Translations under genes and position numbers: made by a program
Assembly: GCA_019420325.1 (NCBI GenBank)
Contig: JAHZHK010000001.1
Coordinates: forward strand, 1 to 61,860
DNA: 61,860 nt
Direction of reading: 5' to 3'
From: Coriobacteriaceae bacterium
Lineage (GTDB): Bacteria > Actinomycetota > Coriobacteriia > Coriobacteriales > UMGS124
Notes under the pieces: generated by a model
The model's input: the letters and a program-made list of their open reading frames with translations, nothing else
What the model was told of the DNA's origin: nothing
Databases searched by the model: none
Part shown: piece after piece, positions 1 to 7,222 of the stretch
How positions within the stretch are numbered: position 1 is the stretch's first letter
Layout of the letters: each line of letters opens with the position of its first letter

Positions 1-496
1 GGGCGCCGTAGCGGGTGTGGGAGTCGGAGCCCAGGATCATCTTGCCGCACCCGGCCATCGTCTCGCGCATGTACTGGTGGATGACGGCGATGTGGGCGGG
101 CACGTAGATGCCGCCGTACTTCTTGGCGGCGGACAGGCCGAAGGCGTGGTCGTCCTCGTTGATGGTGCCGCCCACGGCGCACAGCGAGTTGTGGCAGTTC
201 GTGAGCACATAGGGGATGGGGAACTCGGTGAGGCCCGAGGCGCGCGCCGTCTGGATGATGCCCACGAAGGTGATGTCGTGGCTGGCCATGGCGTCGAAGC
301 GCAGCTTAAGGTGCTCCATGTCGGGTGCGGTGTTGTGCGCCGCCATGATGGAGTACGCCATCGTCTGCGTGCGCGCCTCCTGGGCGTCGAGCACGCGCCC
401 TGTCTGCTCGCTGAAGGCCTGCGCCTCGTCTGCTGCTACAAGCGTGCGTCCGTCGACAAGAAACGCGCCGCCCTCGAAAAGCTCAACTGCCGCCAT
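1..496 (-). CDS. Aconitase-superfamily hydratase, N-terminal part (cut by window edge)
   Basis: The first 165 codons of a minus-strand gene that runs off the left edge. The start is ATG at 496, preceded by a GGAAGG ribosome site. The translated part contains TNCHNSLCAVGGT and ends in GSDSHTRYGA, which corresponds to the aconitase-family segment around the iron-sulfur/substrate site (GxDSHT). Its order and wording resemble the anaerobe hydratases annotated simply as 'hydratase' in the aconitase superfamily. The substrate cannot be told from this part: aconitate, a methylcitrate-type acid or another hydroxyacid are all possible. The cluster-binding cysteines further on lie outside the window. 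Confidence 0.75.
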   Translation of the reverse strand, partial: MAAVELFEGGAFLVDGRTLVAADEAQAFSEQTGRVLDAQEARTQTMAYSIMAAHNTAPDMEHLKLRFDAMASHDITFVGIIQTARASGLTEFPIPYVLTNCHNSLCAVGGTINEDDHAFGLSAAKKYGGIYVPAHIAVIHQYMRETMAGCGKMILGSDSHTRYGA

Positions 497-604
497 CGGC
501 TATCCTTCCCATACCTTGTGCGGGCCTGCCCCGCACCGTTTGACGCAAGTCATTATCATGTGCCTTTTGAACAGGCATGTTTCGGACCCGCAAATCGCTC
601 AGAT

Positions 605-634
605 GCGGCACGGGTTGCGTGCAGTCCGTGCCGC
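605..634 (-). terminator. Hairpin after the PatB-like gene
   Basis: A perfect 9-bp inverted repeat (GCGGCACGG at 605-613, CCGTGCCGC at 626-634) sits just after the stop of the minus-strand lyase gene. There is no clear T-run after it, so termination is inferred from position only. A second small inverted repeat (GTGCGGG/CCCGCAC, 518-536) lies closer to the hydratase start. Confidence 0.4.
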
Positions 635-638
635 TCGG

Positions 639-1823
639 CTAGCGAGAAAGCCCGTTCGCGGCCGCCTCGAGCCGCTCGAGCGCCTCTTTCACCACACTGC
701 GCGGACATGCCACGTTCAGGCGGATGAAGCCCTCGCCCTCCTTGCCGAAGATGGAGCCCATGTCGAGCCACAGGCGCGCGTCGTGCTGGATGAAGCGCGT
801 GAGCTCCTCGTCGGTCAGGCCCAGGCCGCGGCAGTCCACCCACAGCAGGTAGGTGCTCTCGGGCTCGGTGAACTTGAGGGTGGGAATGCGCTGGGCGATG
901 AAGTCGCGCACGAGGGCGATATTGCCCTCGAGGTAGTCTTTGAGCTGGTCAAGCCACTCGTCACCTTGGGTGAAGCACGCCTGTGCCGCTGCCAGGCCAA
1001 AGCAGCTCGGCTCGTCGTAGCCTGTGGCGCACACCTCGTCGGCGAAGCGCCGGCGCAGCTCGGGGTTGGGGATGAGGATGTTGGAGAGCTGCAGGCCCGC
1101 CAGGTTGAACGTCTTGGAGGGCGCGGTGCACACCACGCAGTTCTGCGCGAACTCCTCGCCCAGGCTCGCGTAGCACGCGTGCGGGTGGCCTGGCCGGTCG
1201 AAGTCGGCATGGATCTCGTCGGCCACTACGAGCACGCCTGCCTTCTGGCAGATCTGGCCCATGCGGCGCAGCTCGTCTTCGGTCCAGGCGCGGCCCACGG
1301 GGTTGTGCGGGTTGCTCATGATGAAGAGCGTCGGGCGCTCCTCGCGCACCACACGCTCGAACACGTCGAAGTCGATGCTGTAGGAGCCGTCGTCGTTGCA
1401 GGTAAGGGGGGCGTTTGCGACGCGGCGGCCGTTTTGGTCGATGGTGTTGGCGAAGGGGTAGTACACGGGCGGCTGGATGAGCACGGTGTCGCCCTCGTGT
1501 GTGAAGCAGCGCACGGCCATGGAGAGGGCGAAGCACACGCCGGGCGTGATGACGACCCACTCCTCGCGGGGGCGGAAGCCGTGACGGCGACCGAACCAGT
1601 CGCACATGGCGGTGTAGTAGCTCTCAGGCGTCTGCGTGTAGCCGAAGATACCCTCCTGCGCGCGTGCCACCAGGGCGTCGATGGCAGGCTGGGGGCAGCG
1701 GAAGTCCATGTCGGCCACCCACATCGAGATCTCGTCGGGGGAGTGCCCAGACTTTTCGGCACCGTCCCACTTGCAGCAGTTCGTGCCACGCCTGTCAATG
1801 ACCTCGTCGAAGTTGTACTGCAT
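639..1823 (-). CDS. MalY/PatB-family PLP-dependent C-S lyase (cystathionine beta-lyase type)
   Basis: A 394-aa fold-type I PLP enzyme beginning MQYNFDEVIDRRGTNCCKWD, the characteristic opening of MalY/PatB proteins (PatB is about 387 aa). The PLP lysine lies in APSKTFNLAGLQ, preceded by VVADEIHADF and the NPHNPVGRAW substrate loop. I chose ATG at 1823 because an AAGAGAG ribosome site lies before it; an upstream in-frame start at 1847 is poorer. Family members split cystathionine or cysteine (beta-elimination), and some act as repressors or aminotransferases. metA lies just beyond the next gene, which fits a methionine role, but the two are divergently arranged and not in one operon. Confidence 0.85.
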   Translation of the reverse strand: MQYNFDEVIDRRGTNCCKWDGAEKSGHSPDEISMWVADMDFRCPQPAIDALVARAQEGIFGYTQTPESYYTAMCDWFGRRHGFRPREEWVVITPGVCFALSMAVRCFTHEGDTVLIQPPVYYPFANTIDQNGRRVANAPLTCNDDGSYSIDFDVFERVVREERPTLFIMSNPHNPVGRAWTEDELRRMGQICQKAGVLVVADEIHADFDRPGHPHACYASLGEEFAQNCVVCTAPSKTFNLAGLQLSNILIPNPELRRRFADEVCATGYDEPSCFGLAAAQACFTQGDEWLDQLKDYLEGNIALVRDFIAQRIPTLKFTEPESTYLLWVDCRGLGLTDEELTRFIQHDARLWLDMGSIFGKEGEGFIRLNVACPRSVVKEALERLEAAANGLSR

Positions 1824-1855
1824 GATTTTGCACTCTCTTTCAACCAAAGGCGACA

Positions 1856-1937
1856 GGGATGCGCTGTGGCAAGGCGCTCAGGGCCGATGTGTACTGGAGT
1901 ACATGAGGCCCTGAGGAACGCAGCCACAGCGCATCCC
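1856..1937. repeat. 82-nt multi-segment hairpin between two minus-strand genes
   Basis: Three nested perfect inverted repeats share one axis: GGGATGCGCTGTGGC (1856-1870) with GCCACAGCGCATCCC (1923-1937), CTCAGGGCC (1877-1885) with GGCCCTGAG (1907-1915), and TGTACT (1890-1895) with AGTACA (1898-1903). The element lies downstream of the acidic unknown gene and 33 bases upstream of the PatB-like start. It has no clear U-tract, so it may be a terminator of the upstream gene, a leader structure for the lyase, or a dispersed palindromic element. Confidence 0.7.
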
Positions 1938-1944
1938 GGGACTT

Positions 1945-2679
1945 CTAGTTCTTGACGCTCAGCACGTTGCCGGCCATGGCCTTGACCTTCTTGGCGCGCA
2001 CCATGCGCAGGATGCCCGAGGGGTCGATGTGCCACACGGCAAATGAGGGCAGGCCGTCGGCCGAGTCGCGCATGTAGTCAATGAGTTGGGCGAGCATCTG
2101 CAGGCCGGGCAGGTCGGTGTCGGCCGCTGCCTCCTCGTCGCCTTCGCCCTCCTCGTTTTCGTGGGCCATGAGGTAGCTCAGGGCTGCCTGGCGCGTGGTG
2201 GTGCCCACATGGATGCGCAGGCCTTCAGGTGCAGGGACGGGCTCGTAGTCGAAGGGGTTCTCGTCGCCCTTCTGCTCGTCTTGCTCGTCTTCGGACTCCT
2301 CGCGGGCACTCTCGCCCTCGCCGTTTGCCGGTGTGCGCTCCGCGTCAGCGGCTTCCTCGTTGCCTTCCTGCTCGTCGGCCTGGGCCTCGGCTTCCATCTT
2401 CGCGCGCTCGATGGCGGCCTGCGTGGCCTCCATCACCTCGCCTCGCGCGGCTTCCAGGTCGAAGTCCTCGGGGATGAGAGTCTTGGCCTGCGCCCATACC
2501 TCCACCGGTGAGCTGGCCTTTTTAGCGTTTTCGAGCGACTCGGGATCAACCACGAGGCGCGCGGAGTCCCAGCGGCCCTCCACAATCTGGCGGCCCCACT
2601 CGTCGAGCTCGGCACGGTCGGTGTAGAAAAGCCACGCGGCGCGGCGCGGGTCGTCTCCCTTGTTCATGAGAACGGGCAT
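1945..2679 (-). CDS. Acidic protein of unknown function
   Basis: A 244-aa protein I do not recognise. ATG at 2679 is preferred because GGGAG stands five bases before it; two earlier in-frame starts have no ribosome site. The N-terminal 70 residues look folded (LFYTDRAELDEWGRQIVEGRWD). Residues about 80-150 form a very acidic Glu/Ala/Asp-rich linker, followed by a second likely folded part of about 90 residues rich in hydrophobics (LPGLQMLAQLIDYMRDS). There is no signal peptide or membrane segment. The two-domain shape with an acidic linker suggests a soluble cytoplasmic protein; no function can be assigned. Confidence 0.6.
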   Translation of the reverse strand: MPVLMNKGDDPRRAAWLFYTDRAELDEWGRQIVEGRWDSARLVVDPESLENAKKASSPVEVWAQAKTLIPEDFDLEAARGEVMEATQAAIERAKMEAEAQADEQEGNEEAADAERTPANGEGESAREESEDEQDEQKGDENPFDYEPVPAPEGLRIHVGTTTRQAALSYLMAHENEEGEGDEEAAADTDLPGLQMLAQLIDYMRDSADGLPSFAVWHIDPSGILRMVRAKKVKAMAGNVLSVKN

Positions 2680-2900
2680 GGTTGCTCCCATCGTCGAAGT
2701 GTCGTCTGGGCAGGAATTATAGGCCATACGAGGTCCATGCCGCTATCAGTCGCGCCGATGGCTGGCAATCAAAACATATCGCGCCCGCGCATTGTTCTTC
2801 GCCGCACTTGGCCGCCGGAGAGGGTATCTTTATCCCTTGGAAATTTGAGCCATTCAAAACGACCCTGCACGAGCCATGTGCCTTCTCCCAAGGAGCCCCC

Positions 2901-3890
2901 ATGCCTATCAACATCCCCACCGGACTTCCTGCTAAGGAGATTCTTGACGACGAGCGCATTTTCGCGCTTGAGGAGAACGTCGCTTCCAAGCAGCATATGC
3001 GCCCGCTGAGGGTCGTGCTGCTCAACCTCATGCCCAAGAAGATCGAGACGGAGACGCAGATTCTGCGCCTCATCTCAAAGTCGCCGCTGCAGGTGGATAT
3101 GGACTTCATGTGCATGGCGAGCCACGAGAGCAAGAACACCCCTCACGACCACCTCGTCAAGTTCTATGACACGTTCGAGGCGTTTCGGGAGCGTCGCTAC
3201 GATGCGCTCGTCATTACCGGCGCCCCCGTGGAGGAGATGGACTTCGAGGACGTCGACTATTGGGACGAGCTCGTCGAGGTCATGAAGTGGAGCCGCACCA
3301 ACGTCTACTCCACGCTGCACATCTGCTGGGGTGCTTTGGCGGGCCTGTACTTCCATCACGGCGTGAACAAGGTGGCACTGCCCAGCAAGCTTTTCGGCGT
3401 GTTCGCCACCAGGCTCACCGACGAGTACAACTTCCTCACCAACGGCTTCGACGAGCGCTTCTTCATGCCGCACTCCCGCCATGCCGGTATCGACCTCGCC
3501 CAGCTCGACGAGCATATCGGACGCGACCTGTACGCGCTGGGCACGAGTCCGGTGACGGGCCCCTCCATCCTGGCGACCTCCGACATGCGTCAGGTGTTCA
3601 TCACCGGCCACCTCGAGTACGCCAAGGGCACGCTCGACGCGGAATACCGCCGCGACCTGGGGCAAGGCAGGCCTATCGACATGCCGCGCAACTACTATCC
3701 CGACGACGACCCGGCCAACGAGCCCTGCCTCACCTGGCGCAGCCATGCCAACCTCTTCTGGCGCAACTGGCTCAACTACATCTACCAGATGACGCCCTTC
3801 GACCTCACCGAGCTCAGCGAAGACTACAAGGGCTACCGCATCTCCGAGCGCGTGTGGCAGCCCGGCACTCGCGGCGGCGACATCCGCTAG
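2901..3890 (+). CDS. metA: Homoserine O-acyltransferase MetA, predicted acetyl-CoA dependent
   Basis: A 329-aa MetA-family enzyme that activates homoserine in methionine synthesis. The start is ATG at 2901 after AAGGAG. The nucleophile is Cys142 in TLHICWGALAG. His237 and Glu239 (TGHLEYAKG) fit the remaining catalytic residues. The acyl-specificity position, Gly111 in the E. coli succinyltransferase, is Glu111 here (GAPVEEMDFEDVDYW); in characterised family members Glu at this site goes with acetyl-CoA rather than succinyl-CoA. So despite the family name, homoserine O-acetyltransferase is the better call. About 220 bases of leader hold no SAM riboswitch or T-box that I can recognise. Confidence 0.93.
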   Translation: MPINIPTGLPAKEILDDERIFALEENVASKQHMRPLRVVLLNLMPKKIETETQILRLISKSPLQVDMDFMCMASHESKNTPHDHLVKFYDTFEAFRERRYDALVITGAPVEEMDFEDVDYWDELVEVMKWSRTNVYSTLHICWGALAGLYFHHGVNKVALPSKLFGVFATRLTDEYNFLTNGFDERFFMPHSRHAGIDLAQLDEHIGRDLYALGTSPVTGPSILATSDMRQVFITGHLEYAKGTLDAEYRRDLGQGRPIDMPRNYYPDDDPANEPCLTWRSHANLFWRNWLNYIYQMTPFDLTELSEDYKGYRISERVWQPGTRGGDIR

Positions 3891-3984
3891 TCTCGGGCTA
3901 TCAAGCTGCAAGTGCGGGTATCATGTGCCGAGTCAAAAAACGATGTCGCGGCGCGGGTCGTGTGGTCGAGGAGGCATGTGAGAC

Positions 3985-6450
3985 ATGGCTATGCAGATGG
4001 TGAGGCTCGGGGACGTGTGCCGGGCGGCAAAGGAAGGCGAGCAGGACCTTACGGTGGCCGAGCGCTCGGCGCGCAAGGGGCCGTACGCCTACTTTGCCGA
4101 CAACTGTCAGTCGTTTGGTGTCGATGATTGGCTTGTGGATGCGGGCGGTGCAATCATCGTCCCTGCGTACGGCCAGATTGTGGCAAACACCGGGTATGTC
4201 ATGGCGCGCAAGGAGCAGGGGCGCTTCTCCTTTGGCAAGCAGGTGTATGCCCTCGTGCCCCACGACCGCACCGACACCGACTACCTCTACAACGTCATCA
4301 CGCACTCCCCGCAGGTGGCCCGCCAGGTCACCGGAACTCCTCAGCTGCGCCAGATTTCCCTGACCGCGCTGCTTGCCTCGCGCATTCCCTGGCCCTGCCG
4401 CGCTGTGCGCGACGCGTTTGTCGAGATGATTGAGGCTGACGAGGCCGAGTTCAAGCGCCTGCGCGCCCTGCCTGCCCAGCTCATGGCCGAGGGTGACGAG
4501 GCGTTTGCGAGCATTGTGGCCGCCGACGGTTCCGAGACCCTCGCCATGGCGGATGCCGTGGCATGGCGTACGGGCACCTCGGTGGCGGCCGAGCTGCGCG
4601 GCCCCGACAAGGCGGTGCGCGTGGAAGGCAGCCGCTGCACGCTGGGCCGCTGCGATGAGGTTCTGGCCGAGGGACCCTGTGTCGTGGCCGCCCCCCAGGG
4701 TCGCGCCATGGTCGCGCGCTACGTTCCCGAGGCATGCCACCCCTTGCAGGATGTGCTCTATGCCTGTGCGGCCGACTCCAAAGTCGAGCTGGGTGTCCTG
4801 CTGTTTGCCCTGCGTGCCGCCCGTGTGCGCGAGGGTCTGCCCAGGCAGGACTGGGTGAGCGAGCAAGACTTCGGTGCCCTGTGCCTGCACGTGGGCACCA
4901 TCGAGCAGCAGGAACGCTTCGCTTCTGTCGCAAGCGACATCTTCGACCGCCTTGCCAAGGCCGAGGCCGACCTTGTCCAGCTCGAGCGCGACCACGCGGC
5001 GCGCCTGGCGGAGTTCTTCACGCATGGCCGCGTGGGGGTCGATGGGTCGAGCGCGGTCGACGACGAGCCGCTCGGCGAAATCCCCGCGGCGCCCGAGGCG
5101 ATTGCCGCGTGTGGAAAGGACGCCGGCCAGGAGCGGGAAGATAGCGCTGATGCCGACTCCATGCCGGCCGACCTGCGTGGGCGCGTTGCGCAGATGGGCG
5201 TGCTTGCTCCTCTTGCCGCTCAGGGGCTGGAGATTCTGAGCGATCCTGCCGATGTTGCCTGGGAGCTTGCGCCCCTAGCCGTTGTGCGCGCGTGCGCCTC
5301 GAGCTCGCAGTGGGCGTTCGTCGCCGCCGCTGCCGGCCCCTATGCCGCGCCTGCCTATGCCAATCTCGTGCGCGCGCTCGACACGGTCATGACCGAGCTC
5401 TCCGAGTCCAACGACCTGCTGTCGTTCTTGCCCAACCTCTCGTACGGTTCGTCTCTGCTGACGCTTGAGCAGCTTGCTGGGTGGGTCGGTATGCTCGACG
5501 CCATCGAGCCGGGCACCATTACGGGTGCTGCCGTGCGCGCCGTGCTGCGCCTCGACTCCTCGTTTGCCGTGCTGCCTGACTCAGTCAACGGCCTGCTAGA
5601 GGGCGCGGTGCGCTCCTGCGCCCGTGGCCTGGGTCACGAGCCGCAAAGCGCCTATGTGCCCTGCTCGTCGGGCGAGGGTCTCATCGACCTGCTCGCACAT
5701 GATTTTCCCGAGGCCACGCTGCGCTCCCAAACGCAGGAGTTCTCCCATATCCTGGCCGACATGCTCGTGAGGGCCGCCGAGCTCGAGGGTATGGGCGAGC
5801 AGCGTGGTGGCCTGGGTGCCGCCGTGGGCAGTGCGCTTGCGCATGACGAGTTCAGCGACTGGCGGGCCGACCTTGTGTGCGCTGCACTTCCTTGTGAAGA
5901 GGGCGCCTGGCATGAGGGCGCCGTCTCGCCCGACGATCCCCGTTGGGCCGCGCTGGGCGTGCCTCCGCGCAACAAGGCGACGTTCGCTTGGATTCAGCAG
6001 GCGATGTTCCACCAGGCGACGGGGGGAGCCGTCGTGCTTCTCGCGCCGAACTGCGCCTTGCATTCATGCGTGGGCAGCGAGACTGAGCTGCGCCGCAAGC
6101 TTGCTACCTCGGGTCGCGTACGCGCCGTCGTGTCGCTGCCCTCGCGCATCTTTGCCGACGGCCGCCCTGCCTCGAGCCTGATCGTGCTGGGTGACCCGCG
6201 CGACGCCGCCTGCGCGCAGACGCTCATGGTTGACATGCTTGGCTGCGGCGTGCCTTCGAGTGGCACGTGCGCGGGTGCCGCTGCGACCCGCGAGCTTCCC
6301 GCCGAGGTTGCCGCCCATGCCGCGCGCGTGCTCGCGGCTTGGGTCGAGCGTGGTGAAGCGTCGTGCGAGCAGGGCTTCTGCCGCGTCGTCGGCGCCGAGG
6401 AGATTGCCGCAAACGTCGACGTCCTTACCCCTTGGACGTACGTGGGGTAG
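3985..6450 (+). CDS. Fused type I specificity (HsdS) and degenerate methylase (HsdM-like) protein
   Basis: An 821-aa protein. Residues 1-170 read as a first HsdS half (MVRLGDVC, a target-recognition region, then LRQISLTALLASRIPWPC and a helical spacer). Residues about 180-340 are a second half ending in VSEQDFGALCLHVGTIEQQERF and a long helix. After an acidic linker, residues 400-821 follow the HsdM plan: YVPCSSGEGLIDL at motif I, DLVCAALPCEEG where DLVxxNPPF should be, then NKATFAWIQQAMFH and GGAVVLLAPNCALH. The catalytic NPPF is absent and the motif I acid is lost, so DNA methylation is unlikely. No HsdR or separate HsdM is nearby. The start at 3985 has GAGGAGG about 11 bases ahead; 3991 is also possible. 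Likely role: sequence-specific DNA binding (inferred). Confidence 0.75.
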   Translation: MAMQMVRLGDVCRAAKEGEQDLTVAERSARKGPYAYFADNCQSFGVDDWLVDAGGAIIVPAYGQIVANTGYVMARKEQGRFSFGKQVYALVPHDRTDTDYLYNVITHSPQVARQVTGTPQLRQISLTALLASRIPWPCRAVRDAFVEMIEADEAEFKRLRALPAQLMAEGDEAFASIVAADGSETLAMADAVAWRTGTSVAAELRGPDKAVRVEGSRCTLGRCDEVLAEGPCVVAAPQGRAMVARYVPEACHPLQDVLYACAADSKVELGVLLFALRAARVREGLPRQDWVSEQDFGALCLHVGTIEQQERFASVASDIFDRLAKAEADLVQLERDHAARLAEFFTHGRVGVDGSSAVDDEPLGEIPAAPEAIAACGKDAGQEREDSADADSMPADLRGRVAQMGVLAPLAAQGLEILSDPADVAWELAPLAVVRACASSSQWAFVAAAAGPYAAPAYANLVRALDTVMTELSESNDLLSFLPNLSYGSSLLTLEQLAGWVGMLDAIEPGTITGAAVRAVLRLDSSFAVLPDSVNGLLEGAVRSCARGLGHEPQSAYVPCSSGEGLIDLLAHDFPEATLRSQTQEFSHILADMLVRAAELEGMGEQRGGLGAAVGSALAHDEFSDWRADLVCAALPCEEGAWHEGAVSPDDPRWAALGVPPRNKATFAWIQQAMFHQATGGAVVLLAPNCALHSCVGSETELRRKLATSGRVRAVVSLPSRIFADGRPASSLIVLGDPRDAACAQTLMVDMLGCGVPSSGTCAGAAATRELPAEVAAHAARVLAAWVERGEASCEQGFCRVVGAEEIAANVDVLTPWTYVG

Positions 6451-6639
6451 GCCCTGAGCCTCGATGCCCGCACCTTGCCTCGCAGCTCTGCGTTCGGCGT
6501 GAGCCGCTGGGGTGAAGCCGTGCGGCGCATGCCGCGTCTTGTTTGGGTTTTACCGCGCTTTGCAGGTTTGACGTGCTGGGAGCGCGGTTCTCATCGTCAG
6601 TCAATGCGGCTGTGAGCCGCCCGTGAAAGGAGCTCTTCC

Positions 6640-7050
6640 ATGAGTGGAATCGATACCGTCCTGCAGTACCTCCAGGCCGTTCCTGCCTGGTATCTCGCCA
6701 CGAGCGTCGACGACCAGCCCCATGTGCGCCCCTTCAGCTATGCCGCTGAGTGCGACGGCCGCGTGTGGTTCGTGACCGCCACGACCAAGGACGTCTGGCA
6801 GGAGCTGCTTGCCAACCAGAAGTTCGAGGCCACGAGCTGGTGGCCCGGCCACGGCTGGCTCATCCTTCGTGGCCTGGCCGGCCTCAAGGACGAGGTCACG
6901 CCCGAGATTCGTAAGGCCGGCTACGAGCACCTCACGGCCCTCGGCGAGTCCTATGATGGTCCCGACGACCCCACCCTCGTTTTCTTCTCTGTCGAGCAGC
7001 CCCAAGCCTGGATCTGCAACCACGACGAATGGGTGCCCGTAGAAATCTAG
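6640..7050 (+). CDS. Pyridoxamine 5'-phosphate oxidase-family flavin-binding protein
   Basis: A small 136-aa split-barrel protein. The start is ATG at 6640 with GAAAGGAG upstream. The order VPAWYLATSVDDQPHVRPFSY, then RVWFVTATTKDVWQELLANQKFEA and GHGWLILRGLA, is typical of short PNPOx-like proteins from anaerobes that bind FMN, heme or F420. The exact reaction is not predictable, and true PdxH activity is unlikely at this length. It is a single gene, with a possible TTGACG promoter element in the 190-base leader (weak). Confidence 0.8.
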   Translation: MSGIDTVLQYLQAVPAWYLATSVDDQPHVRPFSYAAECDGRVWFVTATTKDVWQELLANQKFEATSWWPGHGWLILRGLAGLKDEVTPEIRKAGYEHLTALGESYDGPDDPTLVFFSVEQPQAWICNHDEWVPVEI

Positions 7051-7054
7051 GATG

Positions 7055-7169
7055 AGTCGAAACCCAACGGAAAGCTACCAGTAAGAATGTCGGAAAATCA
7101 CCGGTGAAACTGCCGGAAAAGTACCAGCGTAACTGTCGGAAAATTACCAGTGAACCTCACGGAAAATCA
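7055..7169 (+). repeat. 23-bp tandem repeats, four good copies plus one decayed
   Basis: Four head-to-tail 23-bp units at 7078-7100, 7101-7123, 7124-7146 and 7147-7169, with a poorer unit at 7055-7077. Each begins CCAG or CCGG and ends in CGGAAAA plus three bases; the shared pattern is CCAGTGAAACTG followed by TCGGAAAATTA. There are no spacers. The array ends ten bases before a perfect TATAAT, so the -35 zone of the next gene's promoter lies inside the last unit. This makes it a likely multi-site operator (inference). Confidence 0.85.
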
Positions 7170-7178
7170 TCAATGCGA

Positions 7179-7184
7179 TATAAT
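7179..7184 (+). promoter_or_regulatory. -10 element of the DUF4143 ATPase promoter
   Basis: A perfect TATAAT 39 bases before the ATPase start codon. At the proper distance upstream there is only a poor -35 (CTCACG, 7156-7161) that falls in the last tandem repeat. This suggests activation, or repression, through a protein bound at the repeats. Confidence 0.55.
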
Positions 7185-7222
7185 GACCTGGTAGATGAGC
7201 ATTGTGAGGGGAGGGTTTTGCG

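Noticed and set aside
216..1955. A long plus-strand frame over the hydratase and PatB-like genes
   Set aside because: Antisense to a clear PLP enzyme; the amino-acid mix (His/Val/Ala/Arg) is typical of mirror frames and no ribosome site fits.
2701..2900. SAM riboswitch or T-box upstream of metA
   Set aside because: I could find neither the conserved SAM-I core nor a T-box sequence; the leader is short and irregular.
7055..7169. CRISPR array
   Set aside because: The 23-bp units are directly adjacent with no spacers, and there are no cas genes in the window.
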